DNA of 64,000 nucleotides from Hydrogenophilaceae bacterium (GCA_013389015.1 JACAEE010000034.1:1-64000); one strand, 5' to 3'; shown: positions 47,081-56,473, counted from the stretch's first letter. Translations and numbers: made by a program. The notes: a model not told the origin generated them from the sequence alone.

Positions 47081-48415
47081 TCAGCGCGCGCTTTCGGTCG
47101 TCTCGCTCGCCGCGAACGCGCTCGGAGAGACCCGGTCGAGCGCGACCGCAAGCATTGCGCGCAGCCCGTTCTCCAGCGCCGGTTCATGCACGTAGAAGCG
47201 CGGGCTGTGGTTCGACGCCGCGTCGGCGACGCCCGGGGCATTGACCCCGAGCCAGAAATAAAAGCCGGGAACCTCGTTGGCGAAGAACGAGAAGTCCTCC
47301 GCGCCCATGATCGGGCGCCCAGGCTGCACCAGCTCTGCGCCAAGCGCGCGCCGAATCGCCGCCGTCCCCCGCGCCGTCGCGGCGGACTCATTCACCAACA
47401 CCGGATAATTGCCCGGGTCCCAGGTCAGCTCGGCGGTCGCGCCGGAGGCCTGCGCGATCTCCTCGGCGGTGCGCCGGATGCGCGCCATGGCGTCGGTGCG
47501 CGCATCCGCGTTGAGCGTTCTGAGCGTGCCCCAGAGTTCGATGCTGTCGGGGATGATGTTGTTGCGCACGCCGCCGCGGACGCGTCCGACGCTGATGATC
47601 ACCGGGGTATCCACCGCGTTGATCTGGCGCGACGGGATCAGCTGCAGCGCCTGCGTGATCTGCGCCGCGATGGTGATCGGATCGATCCCCTGGTGCGGGC
47701 GCGAGGCGTGCGTCTGGCGCCCGCGCACCACGATGCGCCACGCATCCGCACTCGCCATCATGCCGCCTTCGCCGACGAAAATGCGCCCGCCCTCCTGATT
47801 GCCGACATGCAGCCCGAACACGGCCTCCGGGCGCATGTCGCGGAAGAGGCCCTCCTTCAGCATGAGTTCGGCGCCGCCCTCCTCGCCGTCCGGCGCGCCT
47901 TCTTCCGCCGGCTGGAAGATGAACATGATCGTGCCCGCGATCTCGCTGCGCCGCTGCGCCAGCACCTCGGCCGCCGCCATCAGAATGGCGGTGTGCGCAT
48001 CGTGCCCGCACGCATGCATGACGCCGACTTCTTCGCCGTTATATTGCGTGCGCACGCGCGAGCGGAACGGCACGTCCACCTCTTCCGTCACCGGCAGCGC
48101 GTCCATATCCGCGCGCAGCGCGATCACCGGCCCGGGCTGGCCGCCGCGCAGAATCCCAACGACGCCCGTGTGCGCCACGCCGGTGCGCACTTCGTCGAAC
48201 CGCAGCGCTCTGAGATGCCGCGCCACCAGCGCCGCCGTGCGCGTTTCGCGGTTTCCCAGCTCCGGATTCTGATGGATGTCGCGCCGCCACGCGATCAGCC
48301 GCGGATTGACCGCTTCGATCGCCGCCTCGATCGCCGGCGAGAAGCCGGTCTCCTGCGCCGTCGCCGGCGCCGCCAGCGCCGCAAGCATCATCGCAATCAT
48401 CAGCCTACGCATCAT
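47081..48415 (-). CDS. Exported M20-family amidohydrolase/peptidase
   Basis: 444 residues with a signal peptide (LMIAMMLAALAAPATAQ). The M20 zinc enzyme region has ALRADMDALPV, VMHACGHDAHTAILM (the first zinc histidine) and QPAEEGAPDGEEGG (E-E-G catalytic/metal pair), then a dimerisation domain and a C-terminal PIMGAEDFSFFANEVPGFYFWLG. These are the motifs of hippurate hydrolase/N-acyl-amino-acid amidohydrolases, here probably acting in the periplasm. It is encoded 7 bp after kdsD and so is likely co-transcribed with it. Confidence 0.9.
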   Translation of the reverse strand: MMRRLMIAMMLAALAAPATAQETGFSPAIEAAIEAVNPRLIAWRRDIHQNPELGNRETRTAALVARHLRALRFDEVRTGVAHTGVVGILRGGQPGPVIALRADMDALPVTEEVDVPFRSRVRTQYNGEEVGVMHACGHDAHTAILMAAAEVLAQRRSEIAGTIMFIFQPAEEGAPDGEEGGAELMLKEGLFRDMRPEAVFGLHVGNQEGGRIFVGEGGMMASADAWRIVVRGRQTHASRPHQGIDPITIAAQITQALQLIPSRQINAVDTPVIISVGRVRGGVRNNIIPDSIELWGTLRTLNADARTDAMARIRRTAEEIAQASGATAELTWDPGNYPVLVNESAATARGTAAIRRALGAELVQPGRPIMGAEDFSFFANEVPGFYFWLGVNAPGVADAASNHSPRFYVHEPALENGLRAMLAVALDRVSPSAFAASETTESAR

Positions 48416-48422
48416 CTCTCCC

Positions 48423-49421
48423 TCACCGCACCCCGGCGCTCAACAGGTCGTGCATGTGCACCACCCCCACCGGCGCGCCGTCGACCACGGCGAACAGCGC
48501 CGTGATCCGCTTTTCGTTCATCATCGCCACCGCGTCGGCAAGCGGCGCATCGGGCGAAATCGTTTTCGGATTCGCCGTCATCAGCGCCCGCGCGGTCTTG
48601 GCGAACGCCGCCGCGTCGAGCTTGCGGCGGATGTCCCCGTCCGTGATCACGCCGACGAGCTTTCCCTTCTCCACCACGCCGACGCAGCCGATCCCGCCCT
48701 CGCTCACTTTCGCCAGCATGTCCTTCACCGGCAGGTCGGGCGCGATCAGCGGCAGCGCGCCGCCCGTCCGCATCACGTCGCGCACATGCTTCAGCATCGC
48801 GCCCAGCCGCCCGCCGGGATGGATCGCGCGGAAATCCTTCGCCGTGAACCCCGCCGCGCGCAAAAGCGCGATCGCCAGCGCATCGCCGAGCGCCAGGCAC
48901 ATCGTCGTCGACGTCGTCGGCGCGGGCGCATTGTCGTCCGCCTCGCCCAGATCGGGCAGCGCCAGCACGATGTCGCTGTCCTTCGCCAGCGTCGATTCCG
49001 CGCGGAACGTCATCGCGATCAGCGGAATGTGCAGCCGCCGGCAATGGTGCACGAGGTCGGTCAGTTCATGGCTCTCGCCCCCGCGCGAGATCGCCAGCAC
49101 GCAATCCTGCGGCGTGATCATGCCGAGATCGCCATGGCTGGCCTCGCCCGGATGCACGAACATCGCCGGGCGCCCGGTGGAGGCGAGCGTCGCCGCGATC
49201 TTGCGCGCGATATGGCCCGACTTGCCCATGCCGGTGATGATCGCCCGCCCGCGCGCGGCCTGCAGCGTCTCCGCGGCCCGCACGAAGGCGCCCGCCATCG
49301 GCCCCTCGATCGCCGCCGCCAGCGCCTCCAGCGCCTTCGCCTCCGCCAGCGCCACCTCCTTCCCCGACGCGATCGCGGCGGCGGGATCGAGGGACGCGGA
49401 CGCCTTGGCCTTGCTGCTCAT
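48423..49421 (-). CDS. kdsD: D-arabinose-5-phosphate isomerase
   Basis: 332 residues from ATG 49421. An SIS domain (AIITGMGKSGHIARKIAATLASTGRPAMFVHPGEASHGDLGM) is followed by two CBS domains (VSEGGIGCVGVVEKGKLVGVITDGDI and ALFAVVDGAPVGVVHMHDLL). It converts ribulose-5-phosphate to arabinose-5-phosphate, the first step of Kdo synthesis for LPS. It is divergent from kdsA, which uses that product, over a 96 bp gap. Confidence 0.95.
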   Translation of the reverse strand: MSSKAKASASLDPAAAIASGKEVALAEAKALEALAAAIEGPMAGAFVRAAETLQAARGRAIITGMGKSGHIARKIAATLASTGRPAMFVHPGEASHGDLGMITPQDCVLAISRGGESHELTDLVHHCRRLHIPLIAMTFRAESTLAKDSDIVLALPDLGEADDNAPAPTTSTTMCLALGDALAIALLRAAGFTAKDFRAIHPGGRLGAMLKHVRDVMRTGGALPLIAPDLPVKDMLAKVSEGGIGCVGVVEKGKLVGVITDGDIRRKLDAAAFAKTARALMTANPKTISPDAPLADAVAMMNEKRITALFAVVDGAPVGVVHMHDLLSAGVR

Positions 49422-49517
49422 CCCCTGCTTTTCGCCCGCCCTGGACGCCTTGTCACGCGCCAGCCATGGTTGAGGGAACGGCTCCCGCGGCCTATGTCCC
49501 CGCCCAAGAGGACCCCA

Positions 49518-50369
49518 ATGACCAGCCCGAACCCCGTCGTCCGCGTGGGCGAAACCGTCTCCATCGGCAATAATCTGCCGCTCGCCTTCATCTGCGGCCC
49601 TTGCCAGATGGAAAGCCGCGGCCACGCCTTGGAGACGGCCGAATTCCTGAAGGGCGTGTTCGACCGCGCCGGCGCCGGCTTCATCTATAAGACGAGCTAC
49701 GACAAGGCGAACCGCTCGAGCCTTTCCACCAAGCGCGGCGCCGGCCTCGACGCCGCCGCCCCCGTGTTCGAAGAAATCCGCGCCAAGCTCGGAATCCCGG
49801 TGCTCACCGACGTCCACCTCCCCGAGCATTGCGCCGAAGTCGCGCAGGTCGTGGACGTGCTGCAGATCCCCGCCTTCCTCTGCCGCCAGACCGACCTCCT
49901 CGTCGCCGCCGCCAAGACCGGCAAGCCGATCAATGTCAAGAAGGGCCAGTTCCTCGCGCCCTGGGACATGAAGAACGTGATCGGCAAGATCACCGGCTCC
50001 GGCAACGCCAACGTAATGGCCTGCGAGCGGGGCGCGAGCTTCGGCTACAATACGCTCGTCTCCGACATGCGCGCGCTGCCGATCATGAAGAGCTTCGGCG
50101 CGCCCGTCGTGTTCGACGCGACGCACTCCGTGCAGCAGCCGGGCGGCCAGGGGGACCGCTCCGGCGGCGAACGCCAGTTCGTGCCGGTGCTCGCGCGCGC
50201 CGCCGTGGCCATCGGCGTCGCCGCCGTCTTCATCGAAAGCCATCCGGACCCGGACAATGCGCCCAGCGACGGCCCCAACATGGTCCCGTTCGCCGAACTC
50301 GAAGCCCTCGTGAACGATCTGACGGCGTTCGACCGGCTTGCGAAGCAATCGGCGATCGCCGCGGAATAG
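49518..50369 (+). CDS. kdsA: 2-dehydro-3-deoxyphosphooctonate aldolase (Kdo-8-P synthase)
   Basis: 283 residues from ATG 49518, with AGAGGA upstream. The KDOP synthase motifs are present: FICGPCQMES at the start, YKTSYDKANRSSLSTKRGAGLD, then PGGQGDRSGGERQFVPVLARAAVAIG and IESHPDPDNAPSDGPNM. The Cys in ICGPC and the Q-x-x-Q-x-x-E stretch match the family, and metal dependence cannot be judged. It condenses arabinose-5-phosphate and PEP. It is followed by an alpha/beta hydrolase and glycosyltransferase gene. Confidence 0.96.
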   Translation: MTSPNPVVRVGETVSIGNNLPLAFICGPCQMESRGHALETAEFLKGVFDRAGAGFIYKTSYDKANRSSLSTKRGAGLDAAAPVFEEIRAKLGIPVLTDVHLPEHCAEVAQVVDVLQIPAFLCRQTDLLVAAAKTGKPINVKKGQFLAPWDMKNVIGKITGSGNANVMACERGASFGYNTLVSDMRALPIMKSFGAPVVFDATHSVQQPGGQGDRSGGERQFVPVLARAAVAIGVAAVFIESHPDPDNAPSDGPNMVPFAELEALVNDLTAFDRLAKQSAIAAE

Positions 50370-50373
50370 CGCC

Positions 50374-51099
50374 GTGGCGCGCCCGCTCGTCCAGGCCCGC
50401 TACGAGCGCTCGATCGCCATCGGGAATGGCGGACGGGTCTCGATCCTTGAGGACTGGCCGTCCGCGGATTTGCGTGACGCGGGCGGAAACATGCGCGCGC
50501 GCGCCGGCTATGTCTTCGCCCATGGCGCCGGCTCGGATATGCGCCATGCCTCCATGACCGCGCTCGCCGAAGGCCTCGCCGCGCGCGGCGTAGCGAGCCT
50601 GCGGTACAATTTTCCGTATACGGAGAATGGGGGAAGGCGTCCCGATCCGCCGAGGATCGCCCACGCCGCCGTCCGCGCCGCGGCGGACGAAGCCGCCAAG
50701 CTCATGCCCGGCCTCCCCCTCTTCGCCGGCGGGCGCTCCTTCGGCGGGCGCATGACGAGCCAGGCGCAGGCGCTCGAGCCGCTCCCCAACGTCCGCGGCC
50801 TCATCTTCTTCGCCTTCCCGCTCCATCCCGCCGGCAAACCCTCCGACGAGCGCGCCAAGCACCTCGACGACGTGCGCATCCCCATGCTCTTCCTGCAAGG
50901 AACCCGCGACGACCTCGCCCATCTCGATCTGCTCGCGCCCGTGGTGAAACGCCTCGGCGACCGCGCAACCCTCAAGCTCTATGACGACGCCGACCACTCC
51001 TTCCATGTCCGCGCCAAGGTCGCCGGCCGCACGGACGCCGAGGTGCGCGAAGAGATGCTTGACGACGCCGCCGCCTGGATCGACAGCGTGATCGCATGA
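50374..51099 (+). CDS. Alpha/beta hydrolase of the KANL3/Tex30 type
   Basis: 241 residues from the GTG at 50374, just after the kdsA stop; the longer track start lies inside kdsA. Motifs: AGYVFAHGAGSDMRHASMTALAEGLA, a nucleophile elbow FAGGRSFGGRMTSQAQ, then IPMLFLQGTRDDLAHLD and DADHSFHV. The elbow G-R-S-F-G-G is typical of this small serine-hydrolase group. It overlaps the glycosyltransferase by ATGA, so it belongs to the same transcript. Substrate unknown. Confidence 0.8.
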   Translation: MARPLVQARYERSIAIGNGGRVSILEDWPSADLRDAGGNMRARAGYVFAHGAGSDMRHASMTALAEGLAARGVASLRYNFPYTENGGRRPDPPRIAHAAVRAAADEAAKLMPGLPLFAGGRSFGGRMTSQAQALEPLPNVRGLIFFAFPLHPAGKPSDERAKHLDDVRIPMLFLQGTRDDLAHLDLLAPVVKRLGDRATLKLYDDADHSFHVRAKVAGRTDAEVREEMLDDAAAWIDSVIA

Positions 51100-52130
51100 A
51101 AGTTCTCCACGTCATCGCCGGCGCCAAGGACGGCGGCGCCGAGAGCATCATGCGCGATGCGGTCGTGGCGCTGGCCGAGGCCGGGGTCGCACAATATGTC
51201 GTCACCCGCGCGCACAACAAGACGCGCCTTGCCGAATTCGCGGCGCTCGACGTGCCGGTGACGCTCGCCCAGTTCGACAATTTCTGGCGCGTTCCGACGA
51301 GCCTCGCCGTCCAGCATGCGGTCGATGTGTTCCAGCCGGACGTCTGTCATTACTGGATGGCGCGCGCGGGCACTTTCGCCAAGCGTTCGCTCCGTGCACG
51401 GAGCATCGGCTGGTACGGCGATTATTACAAGCTCCGCCGCTTCAGGAATTGCGCCTGGCACGCCGCGATGACGCCCGACATCGTCCGCTACATCAAGGGC
51501 GAGGGCGTGCCGGAGGATCGCGTCGTCCTGCTCGATTCGTACGCCAATCTCGCGCCTGCGACGCCCACGCCGCGCGCGAGCCTCGACACGCCCGACGGCG
51601 CCCCCGCCATCCTCGCGCTCGGGCGCCTGCACAAGGTGAAAGCGTTCGACATCCTGCTCGACGCCGTCGCCGGCCTGCCCGGCGCCTATCTCTGGATCGC
51701 AGGAACCGGCCCTGAAGAGGCGGCCCTCAAGGCTCAGGCCGACAAGCTCAAGATCGCCGACCGCGTCCGCTTTCTCGGCTGGCGCGAGGATCGCGCCGCG
51801 CTCATGGCCGCGTGCGACATCATCGCCTTCCCCTCGCGCTACGAGCCCTTCGGCAACGTCACCATCGAGGCCTGGGCGGCTGGCAGGCCGCTCGTCGTCG
51901 CCGACGCCGCCGGCCCGGCGCAGACCGTGACCAACGAGCATGACGCGCTGCTCGTGCCGAAGGACAATGTGGCGGCCCTGCGCGCCGCGCTCGCGCGCGT
52001 GATCGGCGACAAGGCCCTGGCGCAGAAGCTCGTCGAAAACGGAACCGGCTCTTACGAGGCCCGCTTCACCAAAGCCGCCTTCGTCAAAGCCGCCACCGAC
52101 CTCTACGCCCGCGTCATCGCCAGCGCGTGA
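51096..52130 (+). CDS. Glycosyltransferase, GT4/GT-B fold
   Basis: 344 residues. It starts with the GT-B N-terminal strand KVLHVIAGAKDGGAESIMRDAVVAL, followed by the C-terminal nucleotide-binding half ILALGRLHKVKAFDILLDAVAGL, GAYLWIAGTGPEEAALK and the E-x7-E motif region PSRYEPFGNVTIEAWAAGRPLVVADAAGPAQTV. It retains an alpha-anomer of a sugar from a nucleotide donor. With kdsA and kdsD adjacent, an LPS core role is likely. Confidence 0.88.
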   Translation: MKVLHVIAGAKDGGAESIMRDAVVALAEAGVAQYVVTRAHNKTRLAEFAALDVPVTLAQFDNFWRVPTSLAVQHAVDVFQPDVCHYWMARAGTFAKRSLRARSIGWYGDYYKLRRFRNCAWHAAMTPDIVRYIKGEGVPEDRVVLLDSYANLAPATPTPRASLDTPDGAPAILALGRLHKVKAFDILLDAVAGLPGAYLWIAGTGPEEAALKAQADKLKIADRVRFLGWREDRAALMAACDIIAFPSRYEPFGNVTIEAWAAGRPLVVADAAGPAQTVTNEHDALLVPKDNVAALRAALARVIGDKALAQKLVENGTGSYEARFTKAAFVKAATDLYARVIASA

Positions 52131-52158
52131 AGTCTTCCGCGCACATGAGCCGCGCCCC

Positions 52159-52605
52159 TCAGCCGGCGCGCGTCTCCCACGCCGCGATGAAATCGGCGTT
52201 CAGAGCCCGCGCTTCCGCCTCCATCAGGCCGACCTCAACCGTGATTCCCGCGCGCGCCAGCAAGTCGATCCCCGCGCCCGAGGCGTTGGGGTGCGGATCG
52301 CGGCACGCGATCACCACGCGGGCGACGCCCGCGTCACGCAGGCGCTGCGCGCAGCTTGCGGCGCCCGTCGAGCGCAGCGCGCACGGCTCCAACGTCACGA
52401 ACGCGTCTGCGCCGTGCGCGGCGGCGCCTGCGGCGTCGAGTGCAATCTCTTCAGCATGCGGGCGCCCGCCAGCGCCCGTCGCGCCTTCGCCGACCACCGC
52501 TCCGTCCTTCACGATCACGCACCCGACGGCGGGGTTGGGCGCGGTCTTCCCCGCCATCTGCGCCGCCAGCGCCAGCGCCCGCGCCATGTGCGCATGATCG
52601 CTCAT
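52159..52605 (-). CDS. Stand-alone RibD-type cytidine/deaminase domain
   Basis: 148 residues from ATG 52605. Only the deaminase domain of RibD is present: MARALALAAQMAGKTAPNPAVGCVIVKDGAVVGEG, RPHAEEIAL (zinc His and catalytic Glu), and EPCALRSTGAASCAQRL (two zinc cysteines). The usual second domain, the reductase, is missing. The substrate-binding GRPHAE is intact. It may deaminate a pyrimidine in riboflavin synthesis, alongside a separate reductase elsewhere, or may be a free nucleoside deaminase. It lies 4 bp after gpmA. Confidence 0.8.
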   Translation of the reverse strand: MSDHAHMARALALAAQMAGKTAPNPAVGCVIVKDGAVVGEGATGAGGRPHAEEIALDAAGAAAHGADAFVTLEPCALRSTGAASCAQRLRDAGVARVVIACRDPHPNASGAGIDLLARAGITVEVGLMEAEARALNADFIAAWETRAG

Positions 52606-52609
52606 CGCC

Positions 52610-53317
52610 TCATCCCGGCAGCTTCTCGGCGCGCGCTTCATCGAGATAGCGCGCGCCGCGCGGCTTGAGCGCATCGTCGAGTTCGATCAGCAGCGGATTG
52701 CCGGTCGGGATCTCCACGTTCACGATCGCATCGGCCGCCACGTCGAACAGAAGCTTCACGATCGCGCGCAGCGAATTGCCGTGCGCCGCGACGATCAGAT
52801 TCTTCCCCGCCTTGAGATCGGGAACGATCGCGCCGTCCCAATACGGGATCACCCGCTCGAGCGTCGTCTTCAGCGATTCCGTGTTCGGGATCGCCGCGCC
52901 GGCATAGCGCCGGTCGCGCGCGAAATCATACTCTCCGCCGGGCGCAAGCGGCGGCGGCGCCACGTCATAACTGCGCCGCCAGACCTTCACCTGCTCGTCG
53001 CCGTGCTTCGCCGCCGTCTCAGCCTTGTTGAGCCCGGTGAGCCCGCCATAATGGCGCTCGTTGAGCCGCCAATCCTTCGCCACCGGCAGCCAGTTGAGAT
53101 CAGCGGCTTCGAGCGCGAGATTGCCGGTGCGGATCGCGCGGGTGAGCACGGACGTGTGCATCTTGTCGAACGCCGCCCCGCACGCAGCGAGCAGCGCTCC
53201 CGAACGGCGCGCCTGCGCCTCGCCCTCAGCGGTGAGATCCACGTCCACCCAGCCGGTGAACCGATTTTCCAGATTCCACCGGCTTTGGCCGTGGCGCAAA
53301 AGAGCAAGATGCGGCAT
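52610..53317 (-). CDS. gpmA: 2,3-bisphosphoglycerate-dependent phosphoglycerate mutase
   Basis: 235 residues. The histidine phosphatase motifs are clear: LALLRHGQSRWNLENRFTGWVDVDL (catalytic RHG), TSVLTRAIRTGNLAL, WRLNERHYGGLTGLNKAETA and AAHGNSLRAIVKLL. Length fits the dPGM family. It interconverts 3- and 2-phosphoglycerate in glycolysis. It is followed 4 bp downstream by a RibD-like deaminase gene and is divergent from the phosphomannomutase. Confidence 0.95.
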   Translation of the reverse strand: MPHLALLRHGQSRWNLENRFTGWVDVDLTAEGEAQARRSGALLAACGAAFDKMHTSVLTRAIRTGNLALEAADLNWLPVAKDWRLNERHYGGLTGLNKAETAAKHGDEQVKVWRRSYDVAPPPLAPGGEYDFARDRRYAGAAIPNTESLKTTLERVIPYWDGAIVPDLKAGKNLIVAAHGNSLRAIVKLLFDVAADAIVNVEIPTGNPLLIELDDALKPRGARYLDEARAEKLPG

Positions 53318-53515
53318 GAGTTTCGCCCTTAAGGGTAAATGGATAAAAGGTCGAGCGCGTCCGGTTTTGGGGCGATTTCGAGCGCCGGGGGAAGCGGGGT
53401 TTCACCCGTTCGCGCGGCGCCTTCGAGGCGTTGCACTTTTTGCGCTTCTGTCTCAAGAGAGCGCCGTCGCGTCACGATGACCGGAAGCACAGCACGCTAG
53501 CCCGAGAGGCCGAGG

Positions 53516-55039
53516 ATGGAACGAGCGCCCCGCGCCGAGCTCGCGGCGAACACCTATGAATTCGAGACTGTCGCGCTCGTGAAGCCGACCGGCTTTCGCG
53601 AATACGACGCGCGCTGGTGGTTCGGCGCCCCCGGTGCGACGAAAGCGCCGGAGCTCAACCTGCTGGGCGTCCAGGCGCTGGGCCGCGGGCTCGGCGCGCT
53701 GGCCCACGAAATGGGCGTGAAGCCCCAGATCGTGGTCGGCCACGACTATCGCGCCTATTCGCTCTCCATCAAGCAGGCGCTGACGCTCGGCCTCATCCAG
53801 GCGGGCATGGAAGTGCACGATATCGGCCTGGCGCTCTCGCCGGTGGCGTATTTCGCACAATTCGCGCTCGACGTGCCGTGCGTGGCGATGGTGACGGCCT
53901 CGCATAACGAGAACGGCTGGACGGGCGTGAAAATGGGCGTCGATCCCCCGCTCACTTTCGGGCCGGACGAAATGTCGCGCCTCAAAGAGATCGTGCTCGC
54001 CGGCGAGGGCCAGTCGCGCACCGGCGGGGGCTATCTGCGCGTCGACGGGATGCGCGAACGCTATCTCGCCGACGTCTCGGGCAAGCTGAAGCTCTCCCGC
54101 CCGCTCAAGGTCGTGGCCGCATGCGGCAACGGCACCGCCGGCGCCTTCGCCCCCGAAGCGCTGCGCCGCATGGGCGCCGAGGTGGTCGAACTCCATTGCG
54201 ATCTCGATTGGCGCTTCCCGCACTACAACGCCAATCCCGAAGACAAGGAAATGCTGCATGACATGGCCGCGGCCGTGAAGCGGCATGGCGCGGATCTCGC
54301 GCTCGGCTTCGACGGCGACGGCGATCGCTGCGGCGTGGTGGATGACGAAGGCGAGGAGATTTTCGCCGACAAAGTCGGCCTCATGCTCGCCCGCGATCTC
54401 TCGCAGCAGCACAAGGGCGCGCGCTTCGTGGTGGACGTGAAATCGACCGGCCTCTTCGAGATCGATCCGGTGCTGCGCGCGAACGGCGCCGCGGTCGATT
54501 ACTGGAAAACGGGCCATTCCTACATCAAGCGCCGCACCACCGAGCTGCAGGCCCTCGCCGGCTTCGAGAAGAGCGGCCACTTCTTCTTCCGCGAGCCGAT
54601 CGGCCTGGGCTACGACGACGGGATCGTCGCCGCCGGCGCCGTCCTCGCCATGCTCGATCGGAATCCCGGCAAGAGGCTCTCGGACCTGCGCAAGGCGCTG
54701 CCCGTCTCATTCACCTCGCTCACCATGAGCCCGCACTGCGACGACGAGAAGAAATACGCCGTCGTCGACGCCGTCGTCGCGCAATATCAAAAGCTCGCCG
54801 GCGAGGGGGGAACGATCGAGGGCCGCGCCATTCGCGCCGTCAACACCGTGAACGGCGCCCGCGTCACCCTGGAGGACGGCTCCTGGGTGCTGGTGCGCGC
54901 CTCCTCGAACAAGCCCGAACTCGTCGTCGTCGTCGAAAGCATGAAGGACGCCGACGATATGAAGGCGCTGTTCCGCAATGAAGTGAAACCTCGTCTCGCG
55001 CGCTTCGGAGAAGTCGGCGCCTACAATCAGGAGATTTGA
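53516..55039 (+). CDS. Phosphomannomutase/phosphoglucomutase
   Basis: 507 residues. It belongs to the alpha-D-phosphohexomutase family: an active-site serine in VTASHNENGWTGVKMGVD, the metal-binding loop LGFDGDGDRCGVVDD, and the C-terminal sugar-phosphate region ending VLVRASSNKPELVVVVES. The N-terminal GFREYDARWWFG is the GxREYDxRW type of bacterial ManB/AlgC-like enzymes. It interconverts hexose-1- and 6-phosphates, feeding the UDP-glucose and GDP-mannose pools. It is upstream of ugd with a 3 bp gap. Confidence 0.92.
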   Translation: MERAPRAELAANTYEFETVALVKPTGFREYDARWWFGAPGATKAPELNLLGVQALGRGLGALAHEMGVKPQIVVGHDYRAYSLSIKQALTLGLIQAGMEVHDIGLALSPVAYFAQFALDVPCVAMVTASHNENGWTGVKMGVDPPLTFGPDEMSRLKEIVLAGEGQSRTGGGYLRVDGMRERYLADVSGKLKLSRPLKVVAACGNGTAGAFAPEALRRMGAEVVELHCDLDWRFPHYNANPEDKEMLHDMAAAVKRHGADLALGFDGDGDRCGVVDDEGEEIFADKVGLMLARDLSQQHKGARFVVDVKSTGLFEIDPVLRANGAAVDYWKTGHSYIKRRTTELQALAGFEKSGHFFFREPIGLGYDDGIVAAGAVLAMLDRNPGKRLSDLRKALPVSFTSLTMSPHCDDEKKYAVVDAVVAQYQKLAGEGGTIEGRAIRAVNTVNGARVTLEDGSWVLVRASSNKPELVVVVESMKDADDMKALFRNEVKPRLARFGEVGAYNQEI

Positions 55040-55042
55040 TCC

Positions 55043-56347
55043 ATGCGCGTCACCATGATCGGCGCCGGCTATGTCGGCCTCGTCTCCGGCGCCTGCTTCG
55101 CCGATTTCGGCCACACGGTCACCTGCGTCGACAAGGCGCCGGAGAAAATCGAAAAGCTCAAGAACGGGATCATGCCGATCTACGAGCCGGGCCTCGACGA
55201 TCTGGTGAAGGAGAACGTCGACGCCGGACGTCTCTTCTTCACCACCGAAGCCAAAGACGCCGTCGCCAATTCCGACGTCGTGTTCATCGCCGTCGGCACG
55301 CCCTCGCGCCGCGGCGACGGCCATGCGGATCTCTCCTATGTCTACGCCGCCGCCGAAGAGATCGCCGATCTGATGAGCGGCTACACCATCGTCGTCACCA
55401 AATCGACGGTCCCGGTCGGCACCGGCGATGAAGTCGAGGCCATCATCAGGAAGCGCCGCCCGGACGCCGATTTCACTGTCGTCTCCAATCCCGAGTTCCT
55501 CCGCGAAGGCGCAGCCATCGGCGACTTCAAGCGCCCCGACCGCGTCGTCGTCGGCACCGATGAGGAGCGCGCGCGCGCCAAGATGCGCGAACTCTATCGA
55601 CCGCTCTTTCTCAATGAAACGCCGATCCTGTTCACCGGCCGGCGCACGAGCGAACTCATCAAGTACGCCGCCAACGCCTTCCTGGCGATGAAAATCACCT
55701 TCATCAACGAGGTCGCCGACCTTTGCGAACGTGTGGGCGCGGACGTGCAGGAAGTCGCCCGCGGCATCGGCCTCGACAACCGCATCGGGCGCAAATTCCT
55801 CAACGCCGGCCCCGGCTATGGCGGCTCCTGCTTCCCGAAAGACACGCTCGCGCTCGTGCGCACCGCGCAGGAATACAAGGCGCCCGTGCGCCTGATCGAA
55901 ACGACCGTCGAGATCAACGACGCGCGCAAGCGCGCCATGGCGAGCAAGATCATCGCCGCCATGGGCGGGAGCGTCGCCGGCAAGGCGATCGCGATCCTGG
56001 GCGTGACCTTCAAGCCCGAGACCGACGACATGCGCGACGCGCCCTCGCTCGACATCATCCCGGCGCTGCAGGCCGCCGGCGCCCAGGTGCGCGTGTTCGA
56101 TCCCGAAGGCATGGAAGAAGCCAAGCACCTGCTCCCGGGCGTCGAGTTCCGCGAGGGCGCGTATCAATGCGTCGCCGGCGCCGACGCGGTCGTGATCATC
56201 ACCGAATGGGACGAGTTCCGCGCGCTTGATCTGGCGCGCGTCAAGGCGGCGGTGAAAACCCCGACGCTGATCGACCTGCGCAACATCTACACCCCGGCCG
56301 AAGTGAAGGCCCACGGCTTCACCTACGTTTCAATCGGCCGGCCCTAG
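55043..56347 (+). CDS. ugd: UDP-glucose 6-dehydrogenase
   Basis: 434 residues. The NAD-binding start MRVTMIGAGYVGLVSGACFADFGH is typical. The catalytic cysteine is in GPGYGGSCFPKDT, and the linker helix with ETTVEINDARKRAM and the C-terminal Rossmann half (KAIAILGVTFKPETDDMRDAPSL) are present. It oxidises UDP-glucose to UDP-glucuronate for polysaccharide or LPS sugars. It is 3 bp after the phosphohexomutase gene and likely in one operon with it. Confidence 0.95.
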   Translation: MRVTMIGAGYVGLVSGACFADFGHTVTCVDKAPEKIEKLKNGIMPIYEPGLDDLVKENVDAGRLFFTTEAKDAVANSDVVFIAVGTPSRRGDGHADLSYVYAAAEEIADLMSGYTIVVTKSTVPVGTGDEVEAIIRKRRPDADFTVVSNPEFLREGAAIGDFKRPDRVVVGTDEERARAKMRELYRPLFLNETPILFTGRRTSELIKYAANAFLAMKITFINEVADLCERVGADVQEVARGIGLDNRIGRKFLNAGPGYGGSCFPKDTLALVRTAQEYKAPVRLIETTVEINDARKRAMASKIIAAMGGSVAGKAIAILGVTFKPETDDMRDAPSLDIIPALQAAGAQVRVFDPEGMEEAKHLLPGVEFREGAYQCVAGADAVVIITEWDEFRALDLARVKAAVKTPTLIDLRNIYTPAEVKAHGFTYVSIGRP

Positions 56348-56415
56348 CGCCATCGTCGCGGACGGACGCCGGCGGCCCCTCCCCTCGCGCAAGAGAGAGG
56401 GAATGATCGTGCCTG

Positions 56416-56457
56416 CCGCTGCAGCGGATCGACGGACGTTCCCAAGGCGCGGGAACG
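56416..56457. promoter_or_regulatory. Two palindromes in the pgi leader
   Basis: CCGCTGCAGCGG (56416-56427) is a perfect 12-bp palindrome and CGTTCCC-N7-GGGAACG (56437-56457) a perfect 7-bp inverted repeat, both within 60 bp of the pgi start. They may be operators or leader hairpins; a degenerate palindromic repeat lies just upstream (about 56375-56402). Confidence 0.35.
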
Positions 56458-56473
56458 GCACTAGAAGCACGCC

